A stretch of 64,000 bases of DNA from Streptomyces sp. NBC_00620. GTDB taxonomy: Bacteria; Actinomycetota; Actinomycetes; Streptomycetales; Streptomycetaceae. The stretch covers positions 2,666,001 to 2,730,000 of the forward strand of contig NZ_JAPENY010000001.1 of assembly GCF_026341825.1 (NCBI RefSeq), in the 5' to 3' direction. Below are positions 33,233-41,918 of the stretch, in pieces. The translations under genes and the position numbers were made by a program. Every line of letters starts with the position of its first letter. Position 1 is the stretch's first letter. The notes under the pieces are model-generated. The model was not told the origin of the DNA, searched no databases, and saw only the letters and a list, made by a program, of their open reading frames with translations.

Positions 33233-33528
33233 GTGTGGATCACCTGATGCCTGGCGGAGCTTGGACAGGCGACGACCGCGAACACAACGACGCGTGTCAC
33301 GAGCGCTGGTTGCGGGCGCAGAACAGGCGCACTCATCAGCCCGACTACCGGGATGACTGGTTCGACGAGCAGTGCGGCGGTTGCCGGTTCTGGGTCGCGC
33401 TGAGCGGAGAGCTGGGCCGGGACTGGGGAGTCTGCACCCGTCCAGGCTCGACGTTCGATGGGCGAGCCCGCTTCGAACACGACGGCTGCGAGTTGTTCGC
33501 CATCCGGGAAGACGGTTCCTTCGGGTGA
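33229..33528 (+). CDS. Small Cys-containing hypothetical protein of integrative elements
   Basis: 99 residues, GTG 33229 overlapping the GntR stop, so coupled to it. The core WFDEQCGGCRFWVALSGELG, followed by DWGVCTRPGSTFDGRARFEH and DGCE, contains four or five cysteines with a CxxC pair, which suggests metal binding. I recall the same protein beside GntR regulators in other Streptomyces elements, without any known function. Confidence 0.75.
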   Translation: MSVDHLMPGGAWTGDDREHNDACHERWLRAQNRRTHQPDYRDDWFDEQCGGCRFWVALSGELGRDWGVCTRPGSTFDGRARFEHDGCELFAIREDGSFG

Positions 33529-33598
33529 GTTCGCGTCGGTTCGGGCAGTGCAGGGGGAAACCTCTTCGGACTCATACACCCCAATAGGCATACTCATA

Positions 33599-33611
33599 TA
33601 GACGAGTGGGC
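33599..33611 (-). promoter_or_regulatory. Candidate KorSA/GntR operator copy 2
   Basis: TAGACGAGTGGGC is the exact reverse complement of the first 13 bases of the site upstream of the GntR gene. In pSAM2-like systems the repressor has one site at its own gene and another at an activator gene; here the controlled gene seems to have been lost. Confidence 0.5.
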
Positions 33612-33826
33612 AAGCTGTGCGGCAGGGTGGCCGCCGTTCCTGGAGATCGGGTTCGAAGGGCTGCATCTTGTACGGACGAGTAGATGGGAAGAAATCTCGC
33701 GCACCATGGACGTATGCACGTACGTCGTGCAGGACGCGGAGCGCGAGGCCAGCAGCCGCATGGACCGGCTGCTCAAGCGGCGGCCGGTTGCGAGTGACCG
33801 CCCTCGTTGACGCCAGAAGTAGATGT

Positions 33827-33862
33827 AAAAGGCCCCGGACCATGATCGGTCCGGGGCCTTTT
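33827..33862. terminator. Strong bidirectional intrinsic terminator next to tRNA-Arg
   Basis: A 15-bp perfect stem (AAAAGGCCCCGGACC at 33827-33841, complement at 33848-33862) around a 6-base loop, with A-run on one side and T-run on the other. It can end the tRNA transcript (minus strand) and any transcript from the element (plus strand). Confidence 0.9.
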
Positions 33863-33865
33863 GCC

Positions 33866-33941
33866 TGGTGCCCCCGGCAGGATTCGAACCTGCGACACCC
33901 GCTTTAGGAGAGCGGTGCTCTATCCCCTGAGCTACGAAGGC
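33866..33941 (-). tRNA. tRNA-Arg (anticodon CCT)
   Basis: On the minus strand the 76-base gene starts GCCTTCGTAGCTCAGGGGAT and folds fully. The 7-bp acceptor stem pairs GCCTTCG with CGGGGGC (two G-T pairs). The D arm is GCTC…GAGC, the anticodon arm CCGCT-CTCCTAA-AGCGG gives CCT, the T arm is GCAGG-TTCGAAT-CCTGC, and the CCA end is encoded. It reads the rare AGG codon. Its 3' half is the likely integration site of the element to its left. Confidence 0.97.
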
Positions 33942-34235
33942 GGGGCCTTGCGGGAAACGTGGCGGATGGCTCTGAGTGAGAGGTCAGCCAGGTCTCTGCA
34001 AGGTCTGCGCTGCCGTTAAAGGACAGCTTCCGACAGGGTAGCGGATGCGGGCTGGGTGGTGGGGCGGCTGGGGTGGGGGTAGGTGATCAGCTCGGCGGGG
34101 CACCGGCTCGGGGTCGCTCCGGGCTTCCCCCGTTCCCCGGCGGTCGTGCCCTCCCCCTCGTTCCCCCGCTCCCCGGCGGTCGTGGTGACGCCCCCGGGTT
34201 CGTGGTCGTCGGAGAGTGTTCGCCGCTGCGCAGGC
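33942..34235. other. Gene-free gap between tRNA-Arg and ABC transporter
   Basis: 294 bases containing the tRNA promoter side and a direct repeat of CCCCGGCGGTCGTG (near 34135 and 34173). No coding potential seen. Confidence 0.5.
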
Positions 34236-36014
34236 TCATCGCTGTCCGGCGGGCTCGGTCGTGGCGGGTGTGGTGATCTTCAGTGTGGTGGTGAGTTTTC
34301 GGTACAGGTCGTCGTGTGCGAGGAGGTCGGTGTGGGTGCCTGCGGCGCGCAGTGTTCCTGCGTCCAGGAGCAGGATGGTGTCGGCGTCGATGACGGTGGA
34401 GAGCCGGTGGGCGATGGTGATGACGGTGCCCTGTTGAGCGATGCGGGAGATGACCTCGTGTACGGCGGCCTCGGTGAGGCCGTCGAGTTGGGCTGTCGCT
34501 TCGTCGAGGAGGAGCAGGTCGGGCGGGGTTGCGATGACTCGGGCCAGGGCGATGCGTTGCCGCTGACCGCCGGACAGGCTGGTGCCGGTCACGGGTTCGT
34601 CGAGGCCGGCCGGGAGGCGTCGTACGGTCTCGTCGAGGTGCACCGCGGTCAGGGCGGCCCAGATCTCGTCGTCGGTCAGGTCCTGGTGGCGGTACGCGAC
34701 ATTGTCGCGAACGGTGCCGGGCAGCAACGGGGATTCCTGCTCGACGTAGGCGATCCGCTGCCGTACGGAGCTGATCGCGAGGCTCTCGTAGGGTGCCCCG
34801 TTCATGGTGATGGTGCCGTGGTCGGGGCTGACGAACCGCAGTAGCAGCGACATGACGGTGGTCTTGCCTGCCCCGGACGGTCCGACGATCGCGATGTGCC
34901 CGCGGCGGGGGATGGACGCGGTCAGTCCGCGCAGGGCGGGCTCCGCGGCGCCGGGGTAGGTGAAGGACACGTCGTTGAGGGTGATGAGCTGCTCGCCTTC
35001 CACGCCCGGCGGAACCGGCGCGCCGGCTGTGACGTCCTCGGTGCGGATCTCCTCGGCCTGCCGGAGCCGTTCCGCGGCGGCGACGCCGGCCTGCATATGG
35101 GTCAGGTCCTCGGTCAGTTCCGTGATCGGCTCGACGACACCGAAGGCGTACAGCAGGAACGCGATCATGGTGGAGACCTCGAGGCCTCCGGTGCTGACCC
35201 GCCAGGCGCCCAGCGCGAGGATGGCGATGACGGCCAGCTGCATTCCGGAGCCGGCGACCGACCAGGCGATGGCCTCGGTCCTGACCGCTCGGATGCTGTG
35301 GCGGGCCGAATCGTCCGCGTGGCCCATGATCCGGGAGATCTCACGCTCCTCCGCGCCGGACGACTTGACCGTGCGCATCGCCCCGACACCGCCTTCTAGC
35401 AGGCCGCCGAGCTGCCCGACCGATTCCTGCGCTTCGCGCTGCGCTCGGGCGATCCGCGGCATCAGGGAAGCGGCGAGGACACCGACGAGCACGATCGCGA
35501 GGAGTGTGCTGATCAGCAGTGGCACGTCGAGGACCGCCATCAGCACGATCGTGCCGACCAGTGAGACGGTTCCGTTGACCAGGTTCACCAGACTCGATGA
35601 CGCCGCCTCCCGCAGGAGCACGGTGTCGGAGGTGACGCGCGTGACGAGTTCGCCCTTGGACCGTGTGTGCAGATCGCCCAGCACGGACCGGAAGAAGCGG
35701 GACACCAGCGAACGCCGCGCGTCGAGCACCACGTTCTCCGCCAGGGCGCCGAGCAGCACCCACTGCACCACCCCCAGGCCCGCACTCACCACGAGCAGCG
35801 CCAGCAGAACGATCACCGGACCCGCGATCGAGGCTGGCGCCTCGATCGAGTCCAGCACCCACTTCGTCACCATCGGCGTGGCCAGCGAAGCGGCGGTCAC
35901 ACCGAGACCGAGAAGCAGGGACAGCAGGAGGCGTCCGCGGTAGGGGCGGACGAACGACCACAACAGGCGAGCGTTCGACCACCGCGCACGACGCTCTGCG
36001 CGGGCGCTCGTCAT
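34236..36014 (-). CDS. ABC exporter, fused permease and ATP-binding half-transporter
   Basis: 592 residues. Six membrane helices in the first ~320 residues (LLLSLLLGLGVTAASLA onward) form an ABC type-IV exporter domain; the ATPase follows, with Walker A GPSGAGKTTV, Q loop YVEQESPLLPG, signature LSGGQRQRIALARVI, Walker B LLLLDEATAQLD and the H-loop His in TIAHRLS. It is a half-transporter acting as a homodimer for drug or lipid-like export. It is divergent from the two-component system at 36686, which is a common control arrangement for exporters of this kind. Confidence 0.94.
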   Translation of the reverse strand: MTSARAERRARWSNARLLWSFVRPYRGRLLLSLLLGLGVTAASLATPMVTKWVLDSIEAPASIAGPVIVLLALLVVSAGLGVVQWVLLGALAENVVLDARRSLVSRFFRSVLGDLHTRSKGELVTRVTSDTVLLREAASSSLVNLVNGTVSLVGTIVLMAVLDVPLLISTLLAIVLVGVLAASLMPRIARAQREAQESVGQLGGLLEGGVGAMRTVKSSGAEEREISRIMGHADDSARHSIRAVRTEAIAWSVAGSGMQLAVIAILALGAWRVSTGGLEVSTMIAFLLYAFGVVEPITELTEDLTHMQAGVAAAERLRQAEEIRTEDVTAGAPVPPGVEGEQLITLNDVSFTYPGAAEPALRGLTASIPRRGHIAIVGPSGAGKTTVMSLLLRFVSPDHGTITMNGAPYESLAISSVRQRIAYVEQESPLLPGTVRDNVAYRHQDLTDDEIWAALTAVHLDETVRRLPAGLDEPVTGTSLSGGQRQRIALARVIATPPDLLLLDEATAQLDGLTEAAVHEVISRIAQQGTVITIAHRLSTVIDADTILLLDAGTLRAAGTHTDLLAHDDLYRKLTTTLKITTPATTEPAGQR

Positions 36015-36685
36015 CGTTGGACTCCTTGGCGGGGTTGGGTGTCGCTGGGTTTCGGCGGGTGGCAGTAGTGCGGGCCGCTGCGGTGCGGAGACGCGGAGGC
36101 GGTGTTCAGGGACGTGCTCTGCATGGGTCCCGTCAATCGCTCAGCGGGTCGGCGCTGCGAGCAGATCGGCGATGTGCCGGGCCGTCCCGGCGTACAGATC
36201 CGGGCGGAGAACGGCCAGGATCCCGGCCGCCATCAGGAACACGATGAGGGCGGCTTCCCCACCGCCACCGAGGTGCCCGTTCACCTGACCCCCGCCGAGC
36301 CGGCACCCCTGGCAGCTTCGCTGCCGGACAGCGCGTCAACTGCCCCCGACGTACGGCCGGTTACTGCTGCCGACGTACGGCCGGTTCCTGCTGTCGAGGC
36401 GCCGACCGGCGCCGTCGCAGCCCTGGGCCTCGCTGTGTTCATGCACGTTCCCTCTTCACGGTGTCGGCCTGTGCCCCCATCCCACCGCTCCGTCCGTCTC
36501 GGATCACTCCGCCGACCAGCGGGACCACCCCCGCCACCCAGTGGTCGCGCACTTCCCCCAACCGGCTGGAACGGCCCCGCCGGTCGACTGCCCTCGACCG
36601 CCGCCGGACCCACGCAGCGCCGGTCACGGCCTAGGGTCGACAGCCCAGCGGTCGCGAGCCGCCGTACGAGTGCGAAGGAACGACT
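36015..36685. other. 670-base divergent intergenic region
   Basis: Between the ABC exporter and the response regulator. It contains a likely 47-codon small membrane-protein gene (36141-36284, minus strand) and a near-perfect 22-bp direct repeat of CGACGTACGGCCGGTT-N-CTGCTG near 36346-36390. No larger gene is supported. Confidence 0.5.
36141..36284 (-). CDS. 47-residue putative small membrane protein
   Basis: GTG 36284 with a GGGGGTCAGG ribosome-like stretch upstream. The product reads MNGHLGGGGEAALIVFLMAA then GILAVLRPDLYAGTARHIAD and ends in LLAAPTR: one hydrophobic helix flanked by polar ends. Codon bias is good. It lies upstream of and on the same strand as the ABC exporter and could be an accessory subunit. 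No homolog is known to me. Confidence 0.4.
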   Translation of the reverse strand: MNGHLGGGGEAALIVFLMAAGILAVLRPDLYAGTARHIADLLAAPTR

Positions 36686-37423
36686 GTGATCCGGGTAGTT
36701 GTGGTGGACGACGAGGCCCTGGTGCGGTCCGGCTTCGAATTGATCTTGAATTCGGCGGACGACATCCAGGTCGTCGCCACCACGGTCGGTGCTCAGGCGG
36801 TCGATGCGGTACGCCGTGAGGACCCCGATGTCGTCCTGCTCGACATCCGTATGCCGGACGTGGACGGACTGACCGTGCTCGCCGAGTTGCAGGCGCTGCC
36901 GGTGGCTCCGGTGGTGGCGATGCTGACGACCTTCGACACCGACGAGTACGTCATGACCGCACTGCACTCCGGAGCGGCCGGGTTCCTGCTCAAGGACACC
37001 GAACCCGACCAACTGGCGCAGCTGGTAAGGACGTTGGCGGCAGGCGGCGTCGTCCTCTCGCCGAGGGCATCCCGTGCGGTCCTGCGGGAACGCCCCAATG
37101 GTCCGGCGCCGGTCGACACGGCGGAAGCCACCCGGGTGGGCCGGCTCACCGACCGGGAGCGGGAGGTGCTCACCCTCATCGCCGAGGGCCTCTCCAACGC
37201 CGACATCGGCGCCCGGATCCACCTCAGCGCCGGCACCGTCAAGGACCACGTGAGCGCCATCCTCACGAAGCTTCGCGTCGGCAGCAGGGTCCAGGCCGCC
37301 CTCATCGCCCAGCGCACGGGCCTGCTGGACGACACGAGGGACACGAGCCACACGCGCGACACACACCACACGCGCGACACACACCACACGAGGGACGCGA
37401 GGCACAAGGCGGGCGACGCGTAA
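36686..37423 (+). CDS. NarL/LuxR-family response regulator
   Basis: 245 residues from GTG 36686. Receiver domain with acidic pocket DDE (8-10), phospho-acceptor D53 (VLLDIRMPDVDG) and conserved Lys in FLLKDTEP. C-terminal LuxR HTH LTDREREVLTLIAEGLSNAD, then GTVKDHVSAILTKL. After the HTH there is an odd ~30-residue tail with repeated His-Thr-Arg-Asp units (THHTRDTHHTRD). The stop TAA overlaps the kinase start (TAATG), so the two are translationally coupled. It likely controls the divergent ABC exporter. Confidence 0.93.
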   Translation: MIRVVVVDDEALVRSGFELILNSADDIQVVATTVGAQAVDAVRREDPDVVLLDIRMPDVDGLTVLAELQALPVAPVVAMLTTFDTDEYVMTALHSGAAGFLLKDTEPDQLAQLVRTLAAGGVVLSPRASRAVLRERPNGPAPVDTAEATRVGRLTDREREVLTLIAEGLSNADIGARIHLSAGTVKDHVSAILTKLRVGSRVQAALIAQRTGLLDDTRDTSHTRDTHHTRDTHHTRDARHKAGDA

Positions 37424-38571
37424 TGCGCCGATGGTCGGTGCCCGCCGTGCCCGCCGTGCCAGCCATGCCAGCCGTCCCCGCCTGGGTGCGGAACGCAGGC
37501 CTCGTCGCTCTCGCCGCCTTCGACGCCTCAGTCAACATGGAGACCGTCTCGCCCACCGCCCTGGTCCTGGCGGCCGTCGCATGCGCGGCGCTCGCCTTCA
37601 GGCGCCGCTTCCCGCTGACGGTGTTCGCGCTGACTCTGCCCGCCACCCTGGTCCTGGAAGTCGTGGTCGCCCCGATCGCCGTCCTGTACACACTCGCCGA
37701 GCGTTCCCGGAACCGCCGACTCCTGGCCGGCTGTGCAGTTGTCTCGGCCACCGCCTTGGCCCTCCCATGGCCGCTGGACGGGGACGGGTTCGCCGAGACG
37801 GGCCACACATGGACGCTGATCTACTTCGGATACCTCCTGGCCGCCACGCTGGCGCCCGTGCTCGTGGGACAACTCGTCCAGGCGCGGCGCGACTTGAAGC
37901 AGCGGCTCGCGGAGATCGAGGAAGCGCGCGAGCACGAGAGGGCGTTGCACGCCCAGGCCGTACTGGCCCGTGAACGCGCCCAGCTGGCCCGCGAGATGCA
38001 CGACGTCGTCTCCCACCAGGTGAGTCTGATCGCCGTGCAGGCCGGCGCCCTGCAAGTGGCCTCCAAGGACGCCCCCAGCCGCGAGGCCGCCCACTCGATC
38101 CGCACCCTGAGCGTCGCCACCCTCGACGAACTCCGCCACATGGTCACCCTGTTGCGTGCCTCCGGCAGCGGAGCGACCGAGCTCACCCCACAGCCCACCC
38201 TCGCCCAGCTGGAGCAGCTGATCGCGAACAGCGGTATCGACGTGGAGTTCAGCGGCGTCGGGCCCACGACGGACATGGCCGCGCCCAGCCAGCGGGCGGT
38301 CTACCGCACCGTGCAGGAGGCGCTCACCAACGTACGCAAGCACGCCCCCGGAGCGACCGCGTGCATCGAGATCCGCCGCACCGGCCAGGGCACAGAGGTC
38401 ACCGTCACCAATACCGCCCCCACCCGCCCCGCTCTCGCCTTGCCCAGTTCCCAGCAGGGCCTCATCGGTCTGCGAGAACGCGCCGAACTGCTCGGCGGCA
38501 CCTTCGAGAGCGGACCGACGGAGGACGGCGGCTACCGGGTACGGCTGCGCCTGCCCACCCACACCGCCTGA
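37423..38571 (+). CDS. Sensor histidine kinase (HisKA_3/NarX-DesK type)
   Basis: 382 residues. Four to five membrane helices occupy the first ~140 residues, then a coiled linker (DLKQRLAEIEEAREHERALH) and the HisKA_3 dimerisation helix with the phospho-acceptor in REMHDVVSHQVSL (His ~193). The ATPase domain has the N box VQEALTNVRKHAPG and G box SSQQGLIGLRERAELLGG. No large extracytoplasmic loop, so it probably senses a membrane signal, like DesK/LiaS-type kinases that often regulate adjacent ABC exporters. Coupled to the response regulator. Confidence 0.93.
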   Translation: MRRWSVPAVPAVPAMPAVPAWVRNAGLVALAAFDASVNMETVSPTALVLAAVACAALAFRRRFPLTVFALTLPATLVLEVVVAPIAVLYTLAERSRNRRLLAGCAVVSATALALPWPLDGDGFAETGHTWTLIYFGYLLAATLAPVLVGQLVQARRDLKQRLAEIEEAREHERALHAQAVLARERAQLAREMHDVVSHQVSLIAVQAGALQVASKDAPSREAAHSIRTLSVATLDELRHMVTLLRASGSGATELTPQPTLAQLEQLIANSGIDVEFSGVGPTTDMAAPSQRAVYRTVQEALTNVRKHAPGATACIEIRRTGQGTEVTVTNTAPTRPALALPSSQQGLIGLRERAELLGGTFESGPTEDGGYRVRLRLPTHTA

Positions 38572-38746
38572 ACAGCCGGCCGGATCGACACCGACGGCAG
38601 GCCACCTAACAGACCCCGCAACCCCGACCGGCGGGGGTCCGACCGCCGGTCGGGGGATGGCGACCTGAACGCCTGGTCGACCAGCGTGGACGGCACGCGC
38701 AACGAGCGGCGCGCACACCGTTCACAAATGGAAGGGCAGAGACGAC

Positions 38747-39937
38747 GTGCAGAACGAACGCCCCCTGGTAGGCCGTCGAGGCATCCTCATCGGTGCCGCA
38801 GCAGGCCTCGTGGCCGGCTCCCTCGCCGCGTGCTCGGCCGACGCGGTACGGGCCGCCCCGGCGACGCCGAACGGGGGAGGAAGCCGGGGCGCCGACCTCG
38901 ACGTCGTCGTCATCGGTGCGGGAGTCGCCGGGCTGAGCAGCGCCCGGGTCCTGGCGGACGCGGGGAAGTCAGTCGTGGTCGTCGAGGCCCGGAACCGTAT
39001 CGGCGGCCGCATGTGGACCGACCGGAGCACGATGTCGGTACCGGTCGAGCGCGGGCCGGAGTTCATCCACGGCACGATGGCCTCGACCTGGGAACTGGTC
39101 CGCGAGCAGGGACTGAAGACCCACGGCCACACCGTCACGATCTCCCGTACGCGACCGGGCGGCCCCTGGCACAAGAGCACCGAACCCGCAGAACCCTCCT
39201 ACGTCAACTTCCGCGTCATCGGCGGCTACAACCAGGTCCTTGTCCCTCTCGCCGACAAGCTGTCCATCCAACTCGGCACGGTGGTAAGGCGCGTGGAGCA
39301 CTCGACCGCCGGAGTCGTCGTCCACGCCGAGCGGCAGGGGCGCCCCGTCACCTACCGGGCCCGCTCGGCGGTGGTGGCCCTGCCGGTCGCCGTACTGGCC
39401 GCCGGCGCCGTCGAGTTCTCCCCGGCGCTGCCGGCCGCGAAGGTGGACGCCTTCAAGGCCGTACAGCCGATCGTGGTGTCGAAGGTCCTCATGGAATTCG
39501 CCAGGCCGGTGATCCCGGAGGACGCCGACGACATCGTCGAGGCCGGCGTGCCCTGGTACCTGTGGAACGCCTCCAAGGGGGTGCCCGGTTTCTCGGGGCA
39601 GGTGGTCGACATGGGAGCGGACGGGGACGAGGCCAGACGCCTGCTGGCGCTGCCCGCCGACCGCCGGCACCGGGAGGTCCTCGAGGTGATCCGGGGCGTG
39701 GCGGGCGACCGCAGGCTCGAACCCGTCAAGGTCATCGAGCACGAATGGGCCAAGGACCCGTTCGCCCGCGCCGCCTTCTCGGAGGAGGACGCCCCGGGCG
39801 CCCGGGAGATCTACGAGCCGGTCGACGACACCCTCTTCTGGGCCGGCGTCATCACCGACCAGGTCGACTACTCCCACGACAGCGGCAAGGAGACCGCCAC
39901 CGAACTGCTCAAGCGGCTGGGTCGGCCCGCAAAATAG
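38747..39937 (+). CDS. Exported flavin monoamine-oxidase-like protein (Tat lipoprotein)
   Basis: 396 residues from GTG 38747. The N-terminus has a twin-arginine-like start (VGRRGILIGAAAGLVAG) ending in a lipobox SLAAC, so it is probably a Tat-exported lipoprotein carrying FAD. The dinucleotide fold VVVIGAGVAGLSSARVL, with EARNRIGGR, is typical of the amine oxidase family. The C-terminal FAD segment is LFWAGVITDQVDYSHDSGKE instead of the usual LFFAGE, an unusual variant. Slightly shorter than common members (~450). The substrate is unknown. Confidence 0.88.
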   Translation: MQNERPLVGRRGILIGAAAGLVAGSLAACSADAVRAAPATPNGGGSRGADLDVVVIGAGVAGLSSARVLADAGKSVVVVEARNRIGGRMWTDRSTMSVPVERGPEFIHGTMASTWELVREQGLKTHGHTVTISRTRPGGPWHKSTEPAEPSYVNFRVIGGYNQVLVPLADKLSIQLGTVVRRVEHSTAGVVVHAERQGRPVTYRARSAVVALPVAVLAAGAVEFSPALPAAKVDAFKAVQPIVVSKVLMEFARPVIPEDADDIVEAGVPWYLWNASKGVPGFSGQVVDMGADGDEARRLLALPADRRHREVLEVIRGVAGDRRLEPVKVIEHEWAKDPFARAAFSEEDAPGAREIYEPVDDTLFWAGVITDQVDYSHDSGKETATELLKRLGRPAK

Positions 39938-39992
39938 GCCTCTTCCCAATGGCACTCATAGCCCTCATAGCCCTCATAGCCCTCTTCCGAAG

Positions 39993-41816
39993 TCAGCCCA
40001 GCGGTACGCGTCTGAAGCTGCCCGCGACCCGCAGGTCCGCCTCGATCCGGCCGGCCGTGGCGTGGAGTTCGGGCAGGATGTCGCGGACGCACTCCTCGGC
40101 GGTACGGCGGCTGCTGTGCAGGGCGACGTTCACCGCGGCGACGACCTGCCCGCCGCGCTGCCGCACCGGAACGGCGACGGACCGCAACCCATACTCCAAC
40201 TCTTCGTCGACCAGGGCGTATCCGGCTTCCCGTACGTGGTCCAGTTCGGCCCGCAGTCGTGCGGGATCCGTGATCGTACGAGGGGTCAGCGGGAGCAGTT
40301 CCGGAAGGTGGGGGTCGGGGAGGTCGGCGAGCAGCACGCGGCCGAGTGAGGTCGCGTACGCGGGCAGCCGGGTGCCGACGGTGATGTTGACGCTCATCAC
40401 GCGGGTGGTGGCGACGCGGCCGGTGTACTGGATCTCGTCGCCGATCAGGACCGCCAGCGACGCCGATTCGTGCAGCCGGTGCGCGAGTTCGGTGAGGTGC
40501 GGGGCCGCGATGTCGGGGAGCGAGGTCCGGGACAGCGGAGGGAAGCCGAGGCCAAGGACGCGCGGAGTGAGCCGGAAGACGCGGCCGTGCGTGGTGACGT
40601 AGCCGAGGTGTTCCAGGGTGATCAGGGCGCGCCGGGCGGTCGCGCGGGCGAGGCCGGTGGCCTGGGCGACCTCCGTGAGGGTCAGCTCGGCGCGGCCCTC
40701 GCCGAAGGAGGTGATCACGGTCAGGCCGCGGGCCAGCGACTCGATGAACTCCCGGCCCAGTTCCTGCTTGGAAGCGCCGGTCCAGGCGGCGAGACCGGAA
40801 GGAGCGGCCGGTGCGGCGGGCGGGGCCTCGCGCAGTTCCCGTTCCATCGCGGCGACCGCCACCCGCAGCCGGGGCAGCAGCGTGTCCCGCAGGCCGGCCG
40901 CGGTGTGCCGGCTGGTGTGGCTCACCACGCTCACCACGCAGGCGATGTGCCCATCCGCCCGTACGGGCAGCGAAAGGGCGACGAGCCCCGGCTCGATGAG
41001 CTGGTCGTCGAGCGACCATCCGTCCTTCCGCGCCTCCTCCGTACGCACCTCGAAGTCCTCGCCAACGGTGGCGACTTGGACCGGCGGGGCGCCACGGGGC
41101 GCTCGATCACGGTCCCCCGACTCGCCCGGCCCGGACGGGACTTCGGCGAACGGCCGGCTCCGTGCCGGTACGGCGGGGAACCCCCGGTCCTCCGGATCGG
41201 CCGCCCGGCGTTCGTGCCACCGCGCCCACTCCGTCTCGCCCCACTCGGTGGCGAACAGCGGGCCGGGGGCGGTGCGTTCGGCGGGCAGCAGGTCGCCGAT
41301 GCGGAAGCTCAGGGACATGGCGCGGCGCCTGGTCGCCTGGTGGATGAAGCGGATGCCGTCCCGGTCGCCGACGGCGAGGGACACCGACTCGTCGAGCTCG
41401 TCGGCGAGGGCGTCGGCGTGCGCGTCCAGGAGGCGGGGGAGGCGGAGGGCGCCGAGGTAGGCGTTGCCGAGTTCCATCAGACGCGGGGCGAGTACGGCGT
41501 CCCGGCCGTCGAGTCGTACGTACCCCATGCGCGCGAGCGTGGCGGTGATCCGGTCGACGGTGGAACGCGCGAGCCCGGTGGCCCGCTCGAGCCCGCTGAG
41601 ACTGGACACCCCGTCGGCCACGGTCAGCCGCTGCAGGACGGCGATACCGCGCATGAGGGGGGCCACGGCCTCCGCGGGCACGACGGTCCCGGTCATCACG
41701 GTTCCGCTTCCGCTTCCGCTTGCGCTCCCGTTGCCGCTCCCGTCCTCGTTACTGTCCTCGCTCCCGTTCCCGTCCTCGTTCTCGTCCTCGGGTGCCGGCA
41801 CGACGTTCGATGGCAT
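39993..41816 (-). CDS. Tandem IclR-family transcriptional regulator (two fused copies)
   Basis: 607 residues from ATG 41816, about twice the normal IclR length. After an acidic Asn/Asp/Ser/Gly-rich leader, module 1 has a winged helix (SLSGLERATGLARSTVDRIT) and effector domain. Module 2 repeats the pattern (LTLTEVAQATGLARATARRA, LEHLGYVTTHGRVFRLTPRV, then RVMSVNITVGTRLPAYATSL and LVDEELEYGLRSVAVPV). Module 2 is closest to PcaR/PcaU/PobR regulators of aromatic catabolism. The fusion would give two DNA-binding units per chain. A CCCTCATAG triplet repeat (39955-39985) separates it from the convergent oxidase gene. Confidence 0.9.
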   Translation of the reverse strand: MPSNVVPAPEDENEDGNGSEDSNEDGSGNGSASGSGSGTVMTGTVVPAEAVAPLMRGIAVLQRLTVADGVSSLSGLERATGLARSTVDRITATLARMGYVRLDGRDAVLAPRLMELGNAYLGALRLPRLLDAHADALADELDESVSLAVGDRDGIRFIHQATRRRAMSLSFRIGDLLPAERTAPGPLFATEWGETEWARWHERRAADPEDRGFPAVPARSRPFAEVPSGPGESGDRDRAPRGAPPVQVATVGEDFEVRTEEARKDGWSLDDQLIEPGLVALSLPVRADGHIACVVSVVSHTSRHTAAGLRDTLLPRLRVAVAAMERELREAPPAAPAAPSGLAAWTGASKQELGREFIESLARGLTVITSFGEGRAELTLTEVAQATGLARATARRALITLEHLGYVTTHGRVFRLTPRVLGLGFPPLSRTSLPDIAAPHLTELAHRLHESASLAVLIGDEIQYTGRVATTRVMSVNITVGTRLPAYATSLGRVLLADLPDPHLPELLPLTPRTITDPARLRAELDHVREAGYALVDEELEYGLRSVAVPVRQRGGQVVAAVNVALHSSRRTAEECVRDILPELHATAGRIEADLRVAGSFRRVPLG

Positions 41817-41918
41817 GGGCTCTCCGTTTGCGGCTCTCAGAAGAGACACGGTAGTGCTTGCCCGGCCACCTCAGCAGGTCCTGAGCAGGTCACCGGCGCA
41901 GCAGCGGGCCCGGCCGGC

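Larger units (their letters stand above)
33529..33865. other. Gap between the element's last gene and the tRNA, with regulatory repeat and terminator
   Basis: Holds the second copy of the 13-bp KorSA-type site (33599-33611) and a strong hairpin (33827-33862). A 34-codon open frame at 33706-33810 (MDVCTYVVQDAEREASSRMD) has no good ribosome site and is not called. Confidence 0.6.
29704..33941. mobile_element. Decayed actinomycete integrative element at tRNA-Arg(CCT)
   Basis: The interval between the tRNA 3'-half remnant and the intact tRNA carries the accessory/regulatory genes typical of pSAM2-like elements (GntR/KorSA-like regulator, NUDIX protein, small ATP-binding protein, CGGC-type hypothetical), with two copies of a 13-bp regulatory site. 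No integrase, excisionase, replication or FtsK-like transfer gene is present, so it is a remnant that cannot move by itself. Boundaries are inferred; the two tRNA-like ends have diverged, so the remnant is old or composite. Confidence 0.5.

Noticed and set aside
33706..33810. 34-codon ORF beginning MDVCTYVVQD
   Set aside because: The frame is neat but the ribosome site is too far and there is no overlap or coupling with a neighbour; left as a possibility only.
39955..39985. CCCTCATAG triple repeat between convergent genes
   Set aside because: Very short tandem repeat after the amine oxidase stop; no sign of function beyond slippage.
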